Shown here: piece after piece, positions 43,509 to 55,471 of the stretch
Numbering within the stretch: the first letter of the stretch is position 1
How the letters are laid out: each line of letters opens with the position of its first letter
DNA from: Smallanthus sonchifolius
Lineage: Eukaryota; Streptophyta; Magnoliopsida; Asterales; Asteraceae
Assembly: GCA_023525975.1 (NCBI GenBank)
Contig: CM042042.1
Location: 4,409,501-4,473,500, forward strand
Reading direction: 5' to 3'
DNA length: 64,000 bases
Notes under the pieces: generated by a model
Databases searched by the model: none
The model's input: only the letters and a program-made list of their open reading frames with translations
Told to the model about the DNA's origin: nothing
Made by a program: the position numbers and the translations under genes

Positions 43509-46500
43509 TCTTATATAATAAACAAGTAAAAATTGGGACACTTGTCACTCTATGGTTCGTCCTTAGGCTAAACCATTTATTTATTTAGAGATTACACGCG
43601 GATCTTTTATGACCTGTTTTCCTTTAAGAAGAAACCCTAATTTTTCAACTTCATTCGCACTCCTTGTCACACCCTCAAAATCCACTAACGGAGTTTTACC
43701 GTTAGGAGCGTGACATACCAAGATCTCAGTCATTAGTTACTTTGAACGACTCTATATGAGTTTAAGAAAAACCACTAGTATTGCTCATAGTCACGATGCA
43801 ACACTAGTAATGAAAACACTGATTTAATGTAAGACCGCAGAAGCGAAAAGTTAAATGAAAAGCAAGCGCCAAAACAGTCGCTTCAACAATAAATAGTTCA
43901 ACAATAAATAAAATAAATAGTTCTTAAGTTTGAAAACGATGGACTTCGAATGCATGCATGCCTTAGCTTGTGTTTGTACCTTAATAACCTGAGAAAACAT
44001 GCTAAAACGTGTCAACACTAGGTTGGTGAGTTCATAGTTTCAATGTTTGTAAAGTTTACTAGATAAAACCATTTACAATTTATATCATAGGTAGCTAACC
44101 TAGTACATGTTACTAAAGCGTTTCGACACCGAAGCTGACTGTTTATGTTTGAACTGCCTCCTACCATGACTATCATGATCAATGGTAAATGTTTAGGTCA
44201 ATGTTACACCCGTTCGACTACCCGTCGTGTTAGCGCGACTAACGCGGGTGGGGCTTGTCAATGCCCAGTAGTACTACTCAAGATTACCTCGCTATCCCAC
44301 ATATTAAACGATTCGATAAGTAAGGACTTGCATGATATGTTTGCGCTTAGTACAACAAGTGATATAATTGAAATGTAAATCTAAATGTTCGTACCCATGT
44401 TTTCTCCCCCAAGTTTAAATCATAAGAAAAGGGGCCGTGAAACTCACCTTAGAGTGCGTGCGAAAGAAAGCGAACTTAGAATGCTTGATGACTAACTGCC
44501 ACCTATAAACACCGGTTTATAAGTGTGTGTTTGTGCAGTTGATACAGACCCTTAGTATCCAAACAATACTATCGTTTAAGTGTTTAGGAAAGTTTTGCAA
44601 GTTTGACTCAAGTTTGACCAAGTTTGACTAAGTTTGACTAAGTTTGACCAAGTTTGACTAAGTTTGACCAAATTTGACCCGACGACCCGTTGGTGATCCG
44701 TTTAGTGATTAAATGTTTGACTTGTATAAAAACAAGCTTAGCACACAAATAATTCACGTTTCATGCTACCTAAGTCATAACTAACTTAGCATGGCAACTA
44801 CGTCAACAATACACGTTACATTAATTTATTATTTTTAAAAATTATATAAACTCATGTTTGCTTTCAAATAAATCACATTATCTATAACACGTTCGTATCA
44901 TCATTCCATGTCTATCTACACATGCTAATACATAATAGATTATCATAACACACAACATTAAGTTTAGACATCAAGTTCCAAATCACAAAGTTTCCACTAT
45001 TAGTAACCTATGATCTATTTAAGTCATTTGCATTCTATCATCCTTTAGCAATCATTAATACAACCATACTAACATACTAGAGTAAATTAATAACATCATA
45101 CACACCTAGAAACCTTCACATTCAAAAATCACCTTTCAACAAAGTTTCCTCTTTTAGTAAGTCATCCATTACACGCTTTGTTTACACAATTAACACGTCT
45201 AATCAATCACAAATCTTTCAACTAATATAATTATAACTATATAAATCATAATTCACGTCTAGTATGCGATTCCTATATGTAACATAATCAACAAAATTCA
45301 ATTTACACCTCGTATGACAACTAGGGTTTCACATATTTTCATAAAATCACTAATACGATACAATACTACAAATCAATTAACCAATTCATTAATATTTTTC
45401 GAAAATATCAAGTTTGGATGAACTTGGGTTTCGATCTAAAAAATAATAATGAAATAATGACGGATTTTAATAAAATAACTTACGTAGGAATGTTATGAAT
45501 GCCTAGACTAGCACGTATTCACTTTCGGTTTCGCGATTGAAGCTCGATCGATGTGTGTTTGGGTTGCTTGAAGATCTCGGCTCAAAGGAGAGAGTGGGGG
45601 CTGATTATTTTTGAAATTTTGAAGTTATGGGATTAGGGTTTTTATAAAATCCTTATATACTCACTCCATGAGCCCCTTCATGGACTTAAAAATTGATTTA
45701 TGTGGCCCATGGACTAATTAAATGAATTTAAAACATATTTAATTAAATGTAACTAATTAAAATAGTTTCTAATAAATATTTTTATAAAACTTATTTATAA
45801 AAATCACTAAAGCAATAAAAGTCACAACGTTCCGCGTAAACTTACGCGATTTCACGAAAGTCTACAGTTTACGCATAAAATCACATAACACGTAACAGCA
45901 CATAATTTATACATAACACATAAAAGCACATAATTTATATTAATTATAAATTATTTATTGTTCGAAATATTATTTTTAATTATGACCAACGTTCGGGGAT
46001 CGACTCGTGCGATTCGATAATTCTTTGAATTACCGTTACTTGAGTGTTTGTGCAATAACTGACACAATTAATTAACCATAATTAAATGTAATGCATGAGT
46101 GAATGTTTGAGATAACTGAGTTTGTATAAACAAGGTTTGAACTAACGATGTTTGTGTTAACGGAGTTAACCTGAATTTGCCGGATGTCACACTCCTCAAC
46201 CCTTTCCTCTCCCATTCCTTTCCATTTATCGAAGATTTGATCTAACCCTAAAACATAAGAAAACAATCGCCGTTCATTCTGTTAAATTCTTTGTTATTCA
46301 AGATGCGCAGATGAACATACCGTGAAGAACAACCGGAACGTAGATTGGCATTGCAGATGAAGAGATTGGGAATCGTTTGTGTTCTTTTCTTGAGCCGTAA
46401 ACTATCATCATTATCTACATTCTTACGTGTGACCGGAGCCCTAAAACAGGTTTGTGTAATCGCTACCATATCTATTCCGTTCTTTACAATATGTTACGAA

Positions 46501-46539
46501 GATAAATATATCTGATTATAGGTGTTAAATGGAGCTATG
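43509..46539 (+). mobile_element. 5' part of the gene-capturing Helitron, copy 3, split by a solo LTR
   Basis: Starts A/TCTTATATAATAAACAAG, a good Helitron 5' end. The leader matches 11714-12210 when the LTR at 43665-46191 is removed. It breaks off at GGAGCTATGTA (about 46539), joined to copia RNase H DNA. The VDAC- and NOL-like parts are absent. Confidence 0.6.
43665..46191 (-). mobile_element. Long solo LTR (about 2.5 kb)
   Basis: Starts TGTCACACCCTC and ends GGATGTCACA, with the 5-bp duplication CTCCT at 43660-43664 and 46192-46196. Uninterrupted target sites (GCACTCCTCAACCC) remain at about 11868 and 53509. On the minus strand GTATATAAGG (45651-45660) and then AAACCCTAATC look like an LTR promoter and leader. 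Tandem AAGTTTGAC(C/T) units lie at 44595-44680. No internal domain or second LTR was seen. Length suits a Ty3/gypsy-type LTR, but the family is not proven. Confidence 0.75.
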
Positions 46540-46921
46540 TACCTTAGCCCGAAGTTCCACGGAAGCGGAATTTAGGGTAGTGGCTTCCACAACCACCGAA
46601 GTACAGTGGCTCACCTCACTCCTCACTGACTTTGGCTTCCACTCTTCCACTATTCCCACCATTTATTGTGACAATCTAAGTGCCACTACATATTCAGCAA
46701 ATCCAATTTTTCACTCTCGTATGAAGCATTTAGCTTTGGATTTTCATTTTGTACGTGAAAAGATTCAAGCAGGATCCTTGCGAGTCACACATATTTCGGG
46801 TGATGACCAGTTGGCCGATGTTCTTACCAAACCATTACTACGCCAACGTTTTCATCTTCTTTTGTTCAATATTGGTCTCACTTTAGGATCGTCCACCTTG
46901 CGGGGGAATATTAAGGAATGA
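46529..46921 (+). pseudogene. Copia RNase H C-terminus fused in frame to a captured ATG
   Basis: A 130-codon open frame. It starts in Helitron leader sequence (MELC) and continues as TLARSSTEAEFRVVAS, CDNLSAT and ADVLTKPL. It contains the second half of copia RNase H, without the first acidic residue region (FTDADWAGD). The fusion point GTA is present in both parents (about 53848 and 8732). It is followed by GCGGGGGAAT and a 3' LTR. Confidence 0.65.
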
Positions 46922-47127
46922 CTGCAAATCCCTACAATCAAGGATGACAGATATGGCAGGCTATCTCAAATCCATCCCATTTACATTCAAATATGTTATA
47001 TATGTCAATATGTATTTACTCCTAAAATTGCTCTTGTATATCATGTATTTATATGGCACTATGTCAATAATGAAAGTATGCTTCTTCTTCATCTCTATCA
47101 CCATCGTCTTCTCTGATCTCTCATATA
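46911..47127 (+). repeat. Copia 3' LTR, second copy
   Basis: TATTAAGGAATGACTGC to CTCTCA. Flanking DNA on the right (TAATCGAATCCATGAG) is identical to that after the first copy, so the LTR came with a duplicated block, not by a new insertion. Confidence 0.75.
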
Positions 47128-47439
47128 TTATATAATCGAATCCATGAGTTAAATAAGGGCCTTACTTGAAAATCATACCAAATTTTCAAAACAAATCACG
47201 GTTATCCCTAATAGATTGCTACCGTCACATCTTTTTAATTATCTTGTTATCAAGTTAGTTTAGAAATTGAATTTATCTAAAAGTGTATTTACCTTAAGAT
47301 TCGGTTATATAATTAATATTTTGTTGTTGTTATCTTTTCTACGTTGATAACCCAAAACACAAATTAATTACATTATTTTATTGTATATAAACTTACAAGT
47401 CCGTAACATACCTAATAGTTATGATTTAGATTTTTTTTC
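47128..47439. repeat. Array spacer, copy of 9317-9639
   Basis: Differs from the first copy by a few bases (CATACCTAATAGTTATG against CATAACTAATAGTTGTG). Confidence 0.55.
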
Positions 47440-47770
47440 ATGAATCCAGTCGATTAGTTGAGAAAGTAGTGGCATGGATGTGGACGAGAAGGTGAATCGG
47501 GCTCTCAACCCCCTTGACTGCTGCCACCCTTGCCGCCACAATTGTGGTCACTGTTTTCACCTAATCTTCTGGCTTCCTGAAAAACAACATTCAAAGATGA
47601 ATTTAAGCCGTTGTGGAATTTTCATGTCATAAACAACAATTTCTAGCCTTTGGGGATAGTTGGAGTGATACTCATGATCACCTTCACTAAATAACCATTG
47701 TTGGTAAACCTTCACCAAGATCCCAGACCCATATCGGTTTGTTGAGCCAATTGACCAAACAACTAGTGTG
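47440..47770 (-). pseudogene. MORN pseudogene 18, duplicate of pseudogene 2
   Basis: The plus piece reads MDVDEKVNRA at about 47474-47503 and the minus exon-3 piece follows. ACCCTTGCCGCCACAATTG here is less damaged than CCTTTTCGCCGC in the 9640 copy. The exon-1 piece has AGATCCCAGACCCATATC. Confidence 0.7.
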
Positions 47771-48129
47771 GTATGGGTATCAATTACTTATTATGTTTTT
47801 TAATTAAATAAGGTGGTTCTCAATCATATTTTTTTTTCTTTTCTTTTTTAAATGAAAGATCAAAGGGATGAATTCACGCCCACTTAACGAAAATATTTAA
47901 CGCACATCAATTCCATGGACGGAATGTGTGATGTTCGTCCAATTTAACACACATCAATTCCATGGACGGAATATGTGATGTTCCTCCAATTGGACCAAAT
48001 TACATGGTAATTTCACACTGCCTTGTATTTTTGAAGGTTGGTGCGAAGTCCAGATGCCCAGAAGGGTTGTCTTGGTGGCCTGGTATGGATGACATCATCG
48101 GCTTGGTCCGGACTGGAAGCATTCTAGAT

Positions 48130-48365
48130 GGCGTTTTCATGTTACAAATAGTTTCTAGGGTTTGGGTATAGTCAGACTGATATCGCACTCACCATCATAA
48201 ATATCACCATGTTGTAAACCTTCACCAACCCAGCCTCAGGTCGATTCGTTAAGCCAATTAACCGAACAATTGGTGTGCGTGTATTTGATTTGCAACAAAT
48301 AACCGGAACGCTGAAGGTTCTAGGTATACAACAATGGAGATGTTTATGAGGGTGAGTTTCCTAAT
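48130..48365 (-). pseudogene. MORN fragment 19
   Basis: Like 10330-10560. The plus piece TATACAACAATGGAGATGTT is followed directly by GAGTTTCCTAATTC; about 60 bp of arm sequence are deleted. Confidence 0.65.
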
Positions 48366-49152
48366 TCTTCCCCATTTATTTAGGTGATATGATGATTATT
48401 GAAACTAATCAAAATTATAAGATTTGCTAAAGACTCGTAAGTTCAAATATTATAAGATAATAACAAGAAAATATTATATAATCTAATCTTGAGGTAAATA
48501 TTATATACGCATGCTGGGATTTGTTTTCAAGATATGATATGATCTTCTTATTAAGCCGTTGTTTTTTAATTGAAGTTACACACTAGCCCTTCTAGTTTAA
48601 ATTGAACTTTAATGCACCCTAACTCTGATGCAACATATTTGAAGAGGAGGAATTATTTATATGGTTAACTGAGTATCATGAGTAATGACTTCGTACTTTA
48701 TTAGTGGACTTATAAACTCAATTACACTGTTACTTAAAGAGAACCGACCACTTCAATCCTTAACTTTGGTAAAAAGACAAAAATAACCTTTCAACTTTAT
48801 AAATTGTCATTTTGATCCCTGTAAGTTTTTAAATTATAAGTTTACTCTATATAGTATATATAATCTGATTTTTCCTTATTTATTTTCGTTTGTTTGTTTA
48901 ATCTCTTTTTAACACCCCGTTTTAATTTTTGGTAAAAACGAAGTCGTATTCAAAATAGAATATTTTTTGGTATCGTGGGTTATATCGACTTATGGTGACG
49001 TGATGTTACTGTGAAGAATGAGACCGATACCGACTGAAAAATATTGGTACCGTTGTCTTTTATCTATCTTTCGATCTCCACAACCGATCGAGTCACCGTA
49101 AATTGATACGTTTCTTTTATATATTTGACCACGCTTCTTTTTATGCTTTTCC
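48366..49152. other. Arm remnant and single-copy DNA
   Basis: The left-arm remnant ends near 48665 (GAATTATTTATATGGTTAAC). From there to 49150 the sequence (TTGGTAAAAACGAAGTCG, TTATGGTGACGTGATG) is not seen elsewhere in the window. No gene or termini are recognised. Confidence 0.45.
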
Positions 49153-49313
49153 ACGTTAATGTCACCGCCTCAATCGTTTAAGCTATGCCTCCCGCCGTGC
49201 AGCGCGGGGTAAAATTTATTTAAGCATGTTATTTTTGCTTAGCCACGTTAATGTCACCGCCTCAACCGTTTAAGGTCCGTCTTACGTTGCGGAGCGCGAG
49301 GAAACATTTCTAG
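49153..49313 (+). mobile_element. Helitron 3' end fragment
   Basis: Ends AACATTTCTAG (49310-49313) before T, after CTTACGTTGCGGAGCGCGAG. The block CCACGTTAATGTCACCGCC occurs twice (49153 and 49245), the first followed by the GC-rich CCCGCCGTGCAGCGCGGGG. The gene-carrying body is missing. Confidence 0.55.
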
Positions 49314-49639
49314 TGTGATCTTAATTATCATTTATGAAGAGGGCAGTATAAAATAAATATTAATATTAGTACGGTTAGGGCTCCTAAATGAACAAATATA
49401 TAAATAATAATAATGTATTATTAAAGTAAATTTCTGTTTTAGTTCATGTGGTTTGCTCAAAATAACGCTTTGAGTCAAATAGTTTCAATTTCACTTTTTG
49501 AGTCCTTATGAACCGTCAATTGTCTAAATCATCTACGGGGCTTTAACGCCGTCTATCGGTTTTGTTAGGCATTGTGTGAAAAGACAAATACACCCTTGAC
49601 ATTAATAAAACTTCAAAAAAATATATAAATTCTATTAAA

Positions 49640-50160
49640 CTAAAACTAATAAGATTCTCGTGGGCGTTGCGGGCATTAACTTGAGAAAAAGTAATGACAA
49701 CTTCATTTACACAAAAATTAAAATAATCTCTTTATCACCAACCCAAAGGGTTTTTTCAATGAGTGAAATCAAACAGGAACTCGAACCAGACAATGATCTT
49801 GAACACAGTTCTTGGCCTTTCTCCAAAATCTTTGATAGATATGTTAAGGGATTCAAGTGTAACAAATTGTAAACAACAAATAATCCAGATAGCGCATGGA
49901 AACATGATCTGTTATTAAAATGGTTGTGATCGTAAATTAGCACATTAATTATTCATTAAAATGTTTAACATAGCAGAAAACAGTGTTACCAACAATACCT
50001 GGTTTGATGGTTGAGATGGACACTTTTGTGGGTCTTGGACAACTGCTTAGAAGACAACACTTTTTAGACATTGAATTCAATAAACATTTAGTTGAGCCTA
50101 AAATAGATTGCATTTACAACCATATTTACATTTGTAATGTGATATAGGGGGATATTTGTC
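49640..50160. repeat. Unit U copy with a 46-bp deletion
   Basis: GGAACTCGAACCAGACAATG at 49776 lacks the segment between two TCGA motifs that the other U copies keep. The Helitron CTAG end at its left is mutated to CTAA. Confidence 0.5.
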
Positions 50161-50164
50161 ATTG

Positions 50165-50415
50165 CATTTTTAAGGTGATTATGACGTTTTTCATGTCATA
50201 TATAGTTTCTAGGTTTTGGTATAGTTGGACTGATATCGCACTCACTATCATAAATATCACCATGTTGTAAACCTTCAACAACCCAGCCCATGGTCGGTTT
50301 GTTGAGCCAATTAACCAAACAATTGGTGTGCGTGTATTTGATTTGAAACAAATAACCAAGTGTAGTTTCTAGGTATACAACAATGGTGATGTCTATGAGA
50401 GTGAGTTTCATATCA
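50165..50415 (-). pseudogene. MORN fragment 20
   Basis: The linker has AAACAAATAACCAAGTGTAG, missing the GAAGTC seen in the 40445 copy. The plus piece lies at about 50371-50408, with TATGAGAGTGAGTTTC. Confidence 0.65.
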
Positions 50416-51324
50416 AATTAATTATCACTACTTCAAATAGGAGATGTAGATTATATGTAGGCTTCCTAATTCTACCTCATTCATTTAGGTGATATAATGA
50501 TTATTTTGTTTTGAAAGGAGGTGATATAATGATTATAAGAAGTAAATCAAAATTATAAGAGATGCTAAAGGTTCGAAATTTAAAATATATTCGAATATAG
50601 GGATTAATTTGAAATATAGAAGATTAGATAATAAGAAGAAAATATTATATAATCGAATCCATGAGTTAAATCCATGATTTTCATATTAGACCCTTGCTTT
50701 CAAATATGTTGCATTAGTTTTAGGGTGCATTTTAATATTAACTTAAAACTAAAAGGGCTAGTGTGCAGCTTTAATTAAAAAAAGCAAATTACATGAAATC
50801 ATACCAACCTAAAATCTTTAAAACAAATCCACCATGTAAATAATAACTCCACTTTTAACTATATTATTTAAAAAATAACTCCACTTTCAAATATGTTGCA
50901 TTAGTTTTAGGGTGCATTTTTATTATCATTATTTCAAAGAGCATATTCAAATAATATTTCCTAAATCCCGATTATGTGATTAAACCATGAAAGTTATGAC
51001 CCTATCCATCCATTTTAGCTGACTCTGTGACTCCTATCCATTGTGGTCGTGTGATTAAACCATAGTGTCTTTTTTATTTAGTCTACTGACTTCTAAGTAT
51101 TCGAACACCTAAGGTTACAGGCGTACAGTTTTGATCCTAAGATACACGCTATAACTTATAGCCTGTAAATTAAGTTACTGTTTTCTATATTACAATCGTG
51201 TGAATAATATATTGATTTATTATTTGTATTCATGTATTCTTAGGGTGGTATGTTTTACATCTAATAGTCATTTTGTTAGGGATATGTTATTCGTACACCT
51301 AATCCGATACTTTGACCCCTTACA
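50416..51324. repeat. Array spacer
   Basis: Keeps the CTAAAAGGGCTAGTGTGC block that the 40691-41479 copy has lost. From about 50935 it is near-identical to that copy. Confidence 0.5.
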
Positions 51325-51535
51325 TACGAGTCATATGTAAGCATACGGGTCATACACGACTCATATGCAAGACAAGTTCGGCATTAGTCTAATCAGTCAT
51401 TCATGTCTCTTTATACGACTCATATGTACACATACGAGTCATATGTGTGGTGTACCCTATATAAGACTCATAAACACACATACGAGTCATATGTGCCTCA
51501 TATGACTTATATACACACATACGAGTCATATTTTA
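51325..51535. repeat. 39-bp tandem array, site 4
   Basis: Differs from site 3 by two short indels (TACTTTGACCCC and CCTATATAAGAC). Confidence 0.7.
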
Positions 51536-51964
51536 TGTTTCAATTTTTTGTTCAAAACAAGAACAAGAAGTTTAGTTTAGGTTGAAATGATGTTGTTAAT
51601 TGGTATATTCTACAATTTTAATTAATTTTTTTTTGCCAAAATGAAGTTGTTGGAATTATAACCGAAAAACTGAGTGGTTCAAAATTTGGATACCGTATCA
51701 CCTAAAGGTGAAGATGTATAATTGTGTGCTCAATTTTGGGGGAAACGGTGGTGGCCCATGAAACCCACATCAAACAACATTAATCGAAGTTACCATAATA
51801 TGTGTGAAGTTCGTCAAAAAAAAATTGTACCAAATTCCATGGTAATTTCACATCGCCTTAGTATTTTTGAATGTTGGTGCGAAGTCCAGATGCCCAAAAG
51901 GATTGTCTTTGTGGCCTGGTACGGATGACATCAGCGGCTTGGTCCGGACTTGAGTCACTCTAGA

Positions 51965-52200
51965 TGGCATTTTCATGTCACAAATAGTTTCTTTGGTTTG
52001 GGTATAGTTAGACTGATATCACACTCACCATCATAGATATCACCATGCTGTAAACCTTCATCAACCCAGCCCCAGGTCGGTTTGTTGAGCCAATTAACCA
52101 AACAATTAGTGTGCCTGGATTTGATTTGCAACAAATAATCGGAAGGCTGTAGCTTCTAGATATATAGCAATGGAGATGTCTACGAGGGTGAGTTTCATAT
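51965..52200 (-). pseudogene. MORN fragment 21 (left arm of foldback G)
   Basis: Same TATATAGCAATGG stop change as fragment 16, confirming common descent. Confidence 0.65.
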
Positions 52201-53079
52201 CAAATTAATTATCACTACTTTAAGGAGGAGTGTAGATTATATATAAGCTTCCTAATTCTACCTCATTTATTTAGGTGATATGATGATTATAAGAACTAAA
52301 TCAAAATTATAAGATTTAATTTCCTAAAGACTCGTAAGTTCAAATTTTATAAGATAATAAAGTGATTAATTTGTGTTATCCAAAATTGTATAGAAGATAA
52401 GATAATAACAAGAAAATATTATGTAATCAAATCTTGAGGTAAATATTATATACGCACGGTGGGATTTTTTTCAAGATATAGTATGATTTTCTTATTAGTC
52501 CTTTGCTTTTAAATTGAAATTACACACTAGCCCTTCTAATTTGAATTGAATTTTCATGCACTCTAACGCTGATGCAACATATTTGAAGAGGAGGGATTAT
52601 ATATATGGTTAATATACTGTCATTAGTTTTAGGGCGGATTAAAATTCAATTCAAACTAGAAGGGCTAATGTGTAACTTCATTTAAAAAAGCAAATTGCAT
52701 GAAAATCTTTAAAAATTTAAAATCTTAAAATTCAATTCAAACTAGATTGCTAGTGTCACATCTTTTTAATTATCTTGTTATCAAGTTAGTTTTGAAATTG
52801 ATTTTATCCAAAACTGTATTTACCTCAAGATTCGGTTATATAATATTTTGTTGTTGTTACCATATTGATTTTCCTCAAGATTCGGTTATATAATATTTGA
52901 CCTTACGAGTCTTTAGCAAATCTTATAATTTTGAATTTTGATTTAGTTCTAATAATCATCATATCACCTAAATAAATGAGGTACAATTAGGATTATTTAT
53001 GAAGCTACAAATAATCTACTTCTGCTCTTTGAAGTGGTGATAATAAAGAAAGTGAGTCATACGATTGTTTGACAATTTA

Positions 53080-53325
53080 ATTTGATATGAAACTCACCCT
53101 CATAAACATATCTATTGCTGTATACCTACAAACTACAGGCTTCCCGCTATTTGTTGCAAATCAAATACACGCACACCAATTGTTTTATTAATATGCTCAA
53201 TGAACCGACTTAGGGATGGGTTAGTGAAGGTTTACAGCATGGTGATATCTATGAAGGTGAGTACGATATCAGTCTAACTATACCCAAACCTTATAAACTA
53301 CTTGTGACATGAAAACGTCATAATT
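53080..53325 (+). pseudogene. MORN fragment 22, reverse (right arm of foldback G)
   Basis: Same GTTTTATTAATATGC change as fragment 17. Ends next to AATTATAGGAACCGTTTATC. Confidence 0.65.
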
Positions 53326-54280
53326 ATAGGAACCGTTTATCAAAATATATCCTATATAATAAATAAGTAAAAATTGGGACACTTGTCACTCTATGGTTCC
53401 TACTCAGGCTAAACCATTTATTTAATTAGAGATTACACGCGGATCTTTTATGACCTGTTTTCCTTTCAGAAGAAACCCTAATTTTTCAACTTCATTCGCA
53501 CTCCTCAACCCTTTCCTCTCCCATTCCTTTCCATTTATCGAAGATTTGATCTAACCCTAAAACTTAAGAAAACAATCACCGTTCATTCTGTTAAATTCTT
53601 TGTCATTCAAGATGTCCAGATGAACATACCGTGAAGAACAATCGGAACGTAGATTGGCATTGCAGATGAAGAGACTGGGAATCGTTTGTGTTCTTTTCTT
53701 TATCCTTAAACTATCATCATTATCTACATTCTTACGTGCGATCGGGCCCTAAAACAAGTTTGTGTAATCGCTACCATATCTATTCCGTTCTTTACAATAT
53801 GTTACGAAGATAAATATATCTGATTATAGGTGTTAAATGGAGCTATGTATTGAACTATGGCAGGTATAAAGCATGCACGTAGGTGGTTTATTTATTAGGT
53901 ATAACAAACACAAATAATCTTCAATGCTATGTTATTGTCATACTGTTGCTTAGTAACCAATTTAGTGAACCATTAGCTAACTTTTCACATTTACCAGTTC
54001 AACTAATTACCATAAAATTGAACCTTTTTATACCTATTCCAGTTTCATTAATGCATCTATTCTCTTTATGTTCTTCATACTTCTAATCGATTCTAATTTA
54101 ATTAACACCAAGTCAAAATAATCTTCATAAGCTATTTTTTTTACTTTAAGTATATTTGGTTTATTTGTACATTAGCATGTCTGATTTGGAACCTATGCTT
54201 ATGCATGCAAAAATGGTTGAATTGTAACTATTTGCTTTGGATAAAAACAAAACTAACTAATTTTGTTTTTGTTAATGTAG

Positions 54281-54352
54281 ATCTGTTGACCAAAGATTAC
54301 AACTATGACTACAAGTTTGTTTTATATGTTGCTGGATAGGGGTTAATAATCC
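54281..54352 (+). pseudogene. Captured VDAC-like exon, copy 2
   Basis: The acceptor GTTAATGTAG ends at 54280. The coding piece is identical to copy 1, including the in-frame TAG after VLYVAG. Confidence 0.6.
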
Positions 54353-54761
54353 AGATTTCACACGATTGTCACAATGCTTCCAATGGCTTAGGTTTTAATA
54401 TATATTGTAAGTTATTTGATTGATCTTTCACCAATTTACAAAGAAATAAGATCAAGTGGCTGTATTCATGATTTGAATAGAGTATGGGAGCAAGTCATTT
54501 TTTGTATGAGATTAAAATTACTGCAAGAAAAAAAATAGTCTTTGAGCGTTTCAACCTATTTAAATCGATCCCATTTTAGGGTTTTTTATTTAAATTTTAC
54601 ACATTTTATATAAAGCACATCTCATATCGACTCATATATAAGTGAAGGGGTTGAACTTGCTACCTTGGTGTTTATATATTAGTCGATCCCATTTTTATTT
54701 TCATTTTTTACTTATTTTTTTATGAGATTTGTTTTCTTGAATTAACATGTTGTTAATACAG

Positions 54762-54832
54762 GTATGGGTCAACAAAATATGGTCTTAGGCAGCTTCAATC
54801 TTCATTATTAAAAGAGTGCAGAAAAATCCTCG
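54762..54832 (+). pseudogene. Captured NOL/NYC1-like exon, copy 2
   Basis: Same YGSTKYGLRQLQSSLLKEC frame with no damage in the exon itself. The donor-like site after it reads GTTATT here instead of GTAATT. Confidence 0.65.
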
Positions 54833-54873
54833 GTTATTAATAGCAATGAAGAAGAATTTACAAAGGTTAAAAG

Positions 54874-55471
54874 TAGGTTTGTAAACGAACCGAACGAAGC
54901 CTTGTTCGTGTTCGTTCGTTAAGCATTTAACTTGTTCATGAACGTTTCACGAACACTAACCGAACGAAATTTCATGTCCATGTTCGTTCATTAAGGAAAT
55001 GGATTTGTTAACGAACGGAACCGAACGAAGGCTAGTTTGAGACTTTTGATGTCAATCCTAATATCTTTCGAAATAAACGCTTAATAAGATCATTTTAATA
55101 TCAAGTTTTTTGTACTTGCATCGTACTTTACTTAGTTAACTTTAAAGTAAAAAATAAAATAAAAATTAAAGAATATATAAAGTTTGGATAAAAGAAAATA
55201 GAAATATAAAAAAATATTTAATGAGCAACATATACAAACGACACATGAACGAACACGAATGTAAACGAACATAAATGAACGGATGTTAATAAACGAACGT
55301 TCACGAACACAATTGAACGAACGGGATCTCTGTTCATGTTCGTTCATTTAGTTAATCGGACGGAATTCCTTGTTCATGTTCGTTCATTTATTAAATGAAC
55401 GAACATAAACGAACTTCCCGCTGAACGGTTCACGAACTATTCGCTGAACGTTCGGTTCATTTACAACCCTA
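54874..55471. mobile_element. hAT-like MITE rich in GAACG, copy 2
   Basis: 8-bp duplication GTTAAAAG at 54866-54873 and 55472-55479. TIRs TAGGTTTGTAAACGAACC and, inverted, TAGGGTTGTAAATGAACC. About 45 bp shorter than copy 1 because several GAACG repeat units are missing. Confidence 0.75.

Larger units (their letters stand above)
51955..53330. repeat. Foldback unit G
   Basis: Near-identical to unit F; base changes include CAAATAATCGG for CAAATAACCGG near 52135. Its right arm runs into a complete gene-carrying Helitron, whereas unit F runs into the split copy. Confidence 0.7.

Noticed and set aside
44145..44378. 77-codon frame MFELPPTMTIM...
   Set aside because: Lies inside the solo LTR, has no known motif, and runs against the probable LTR direction.
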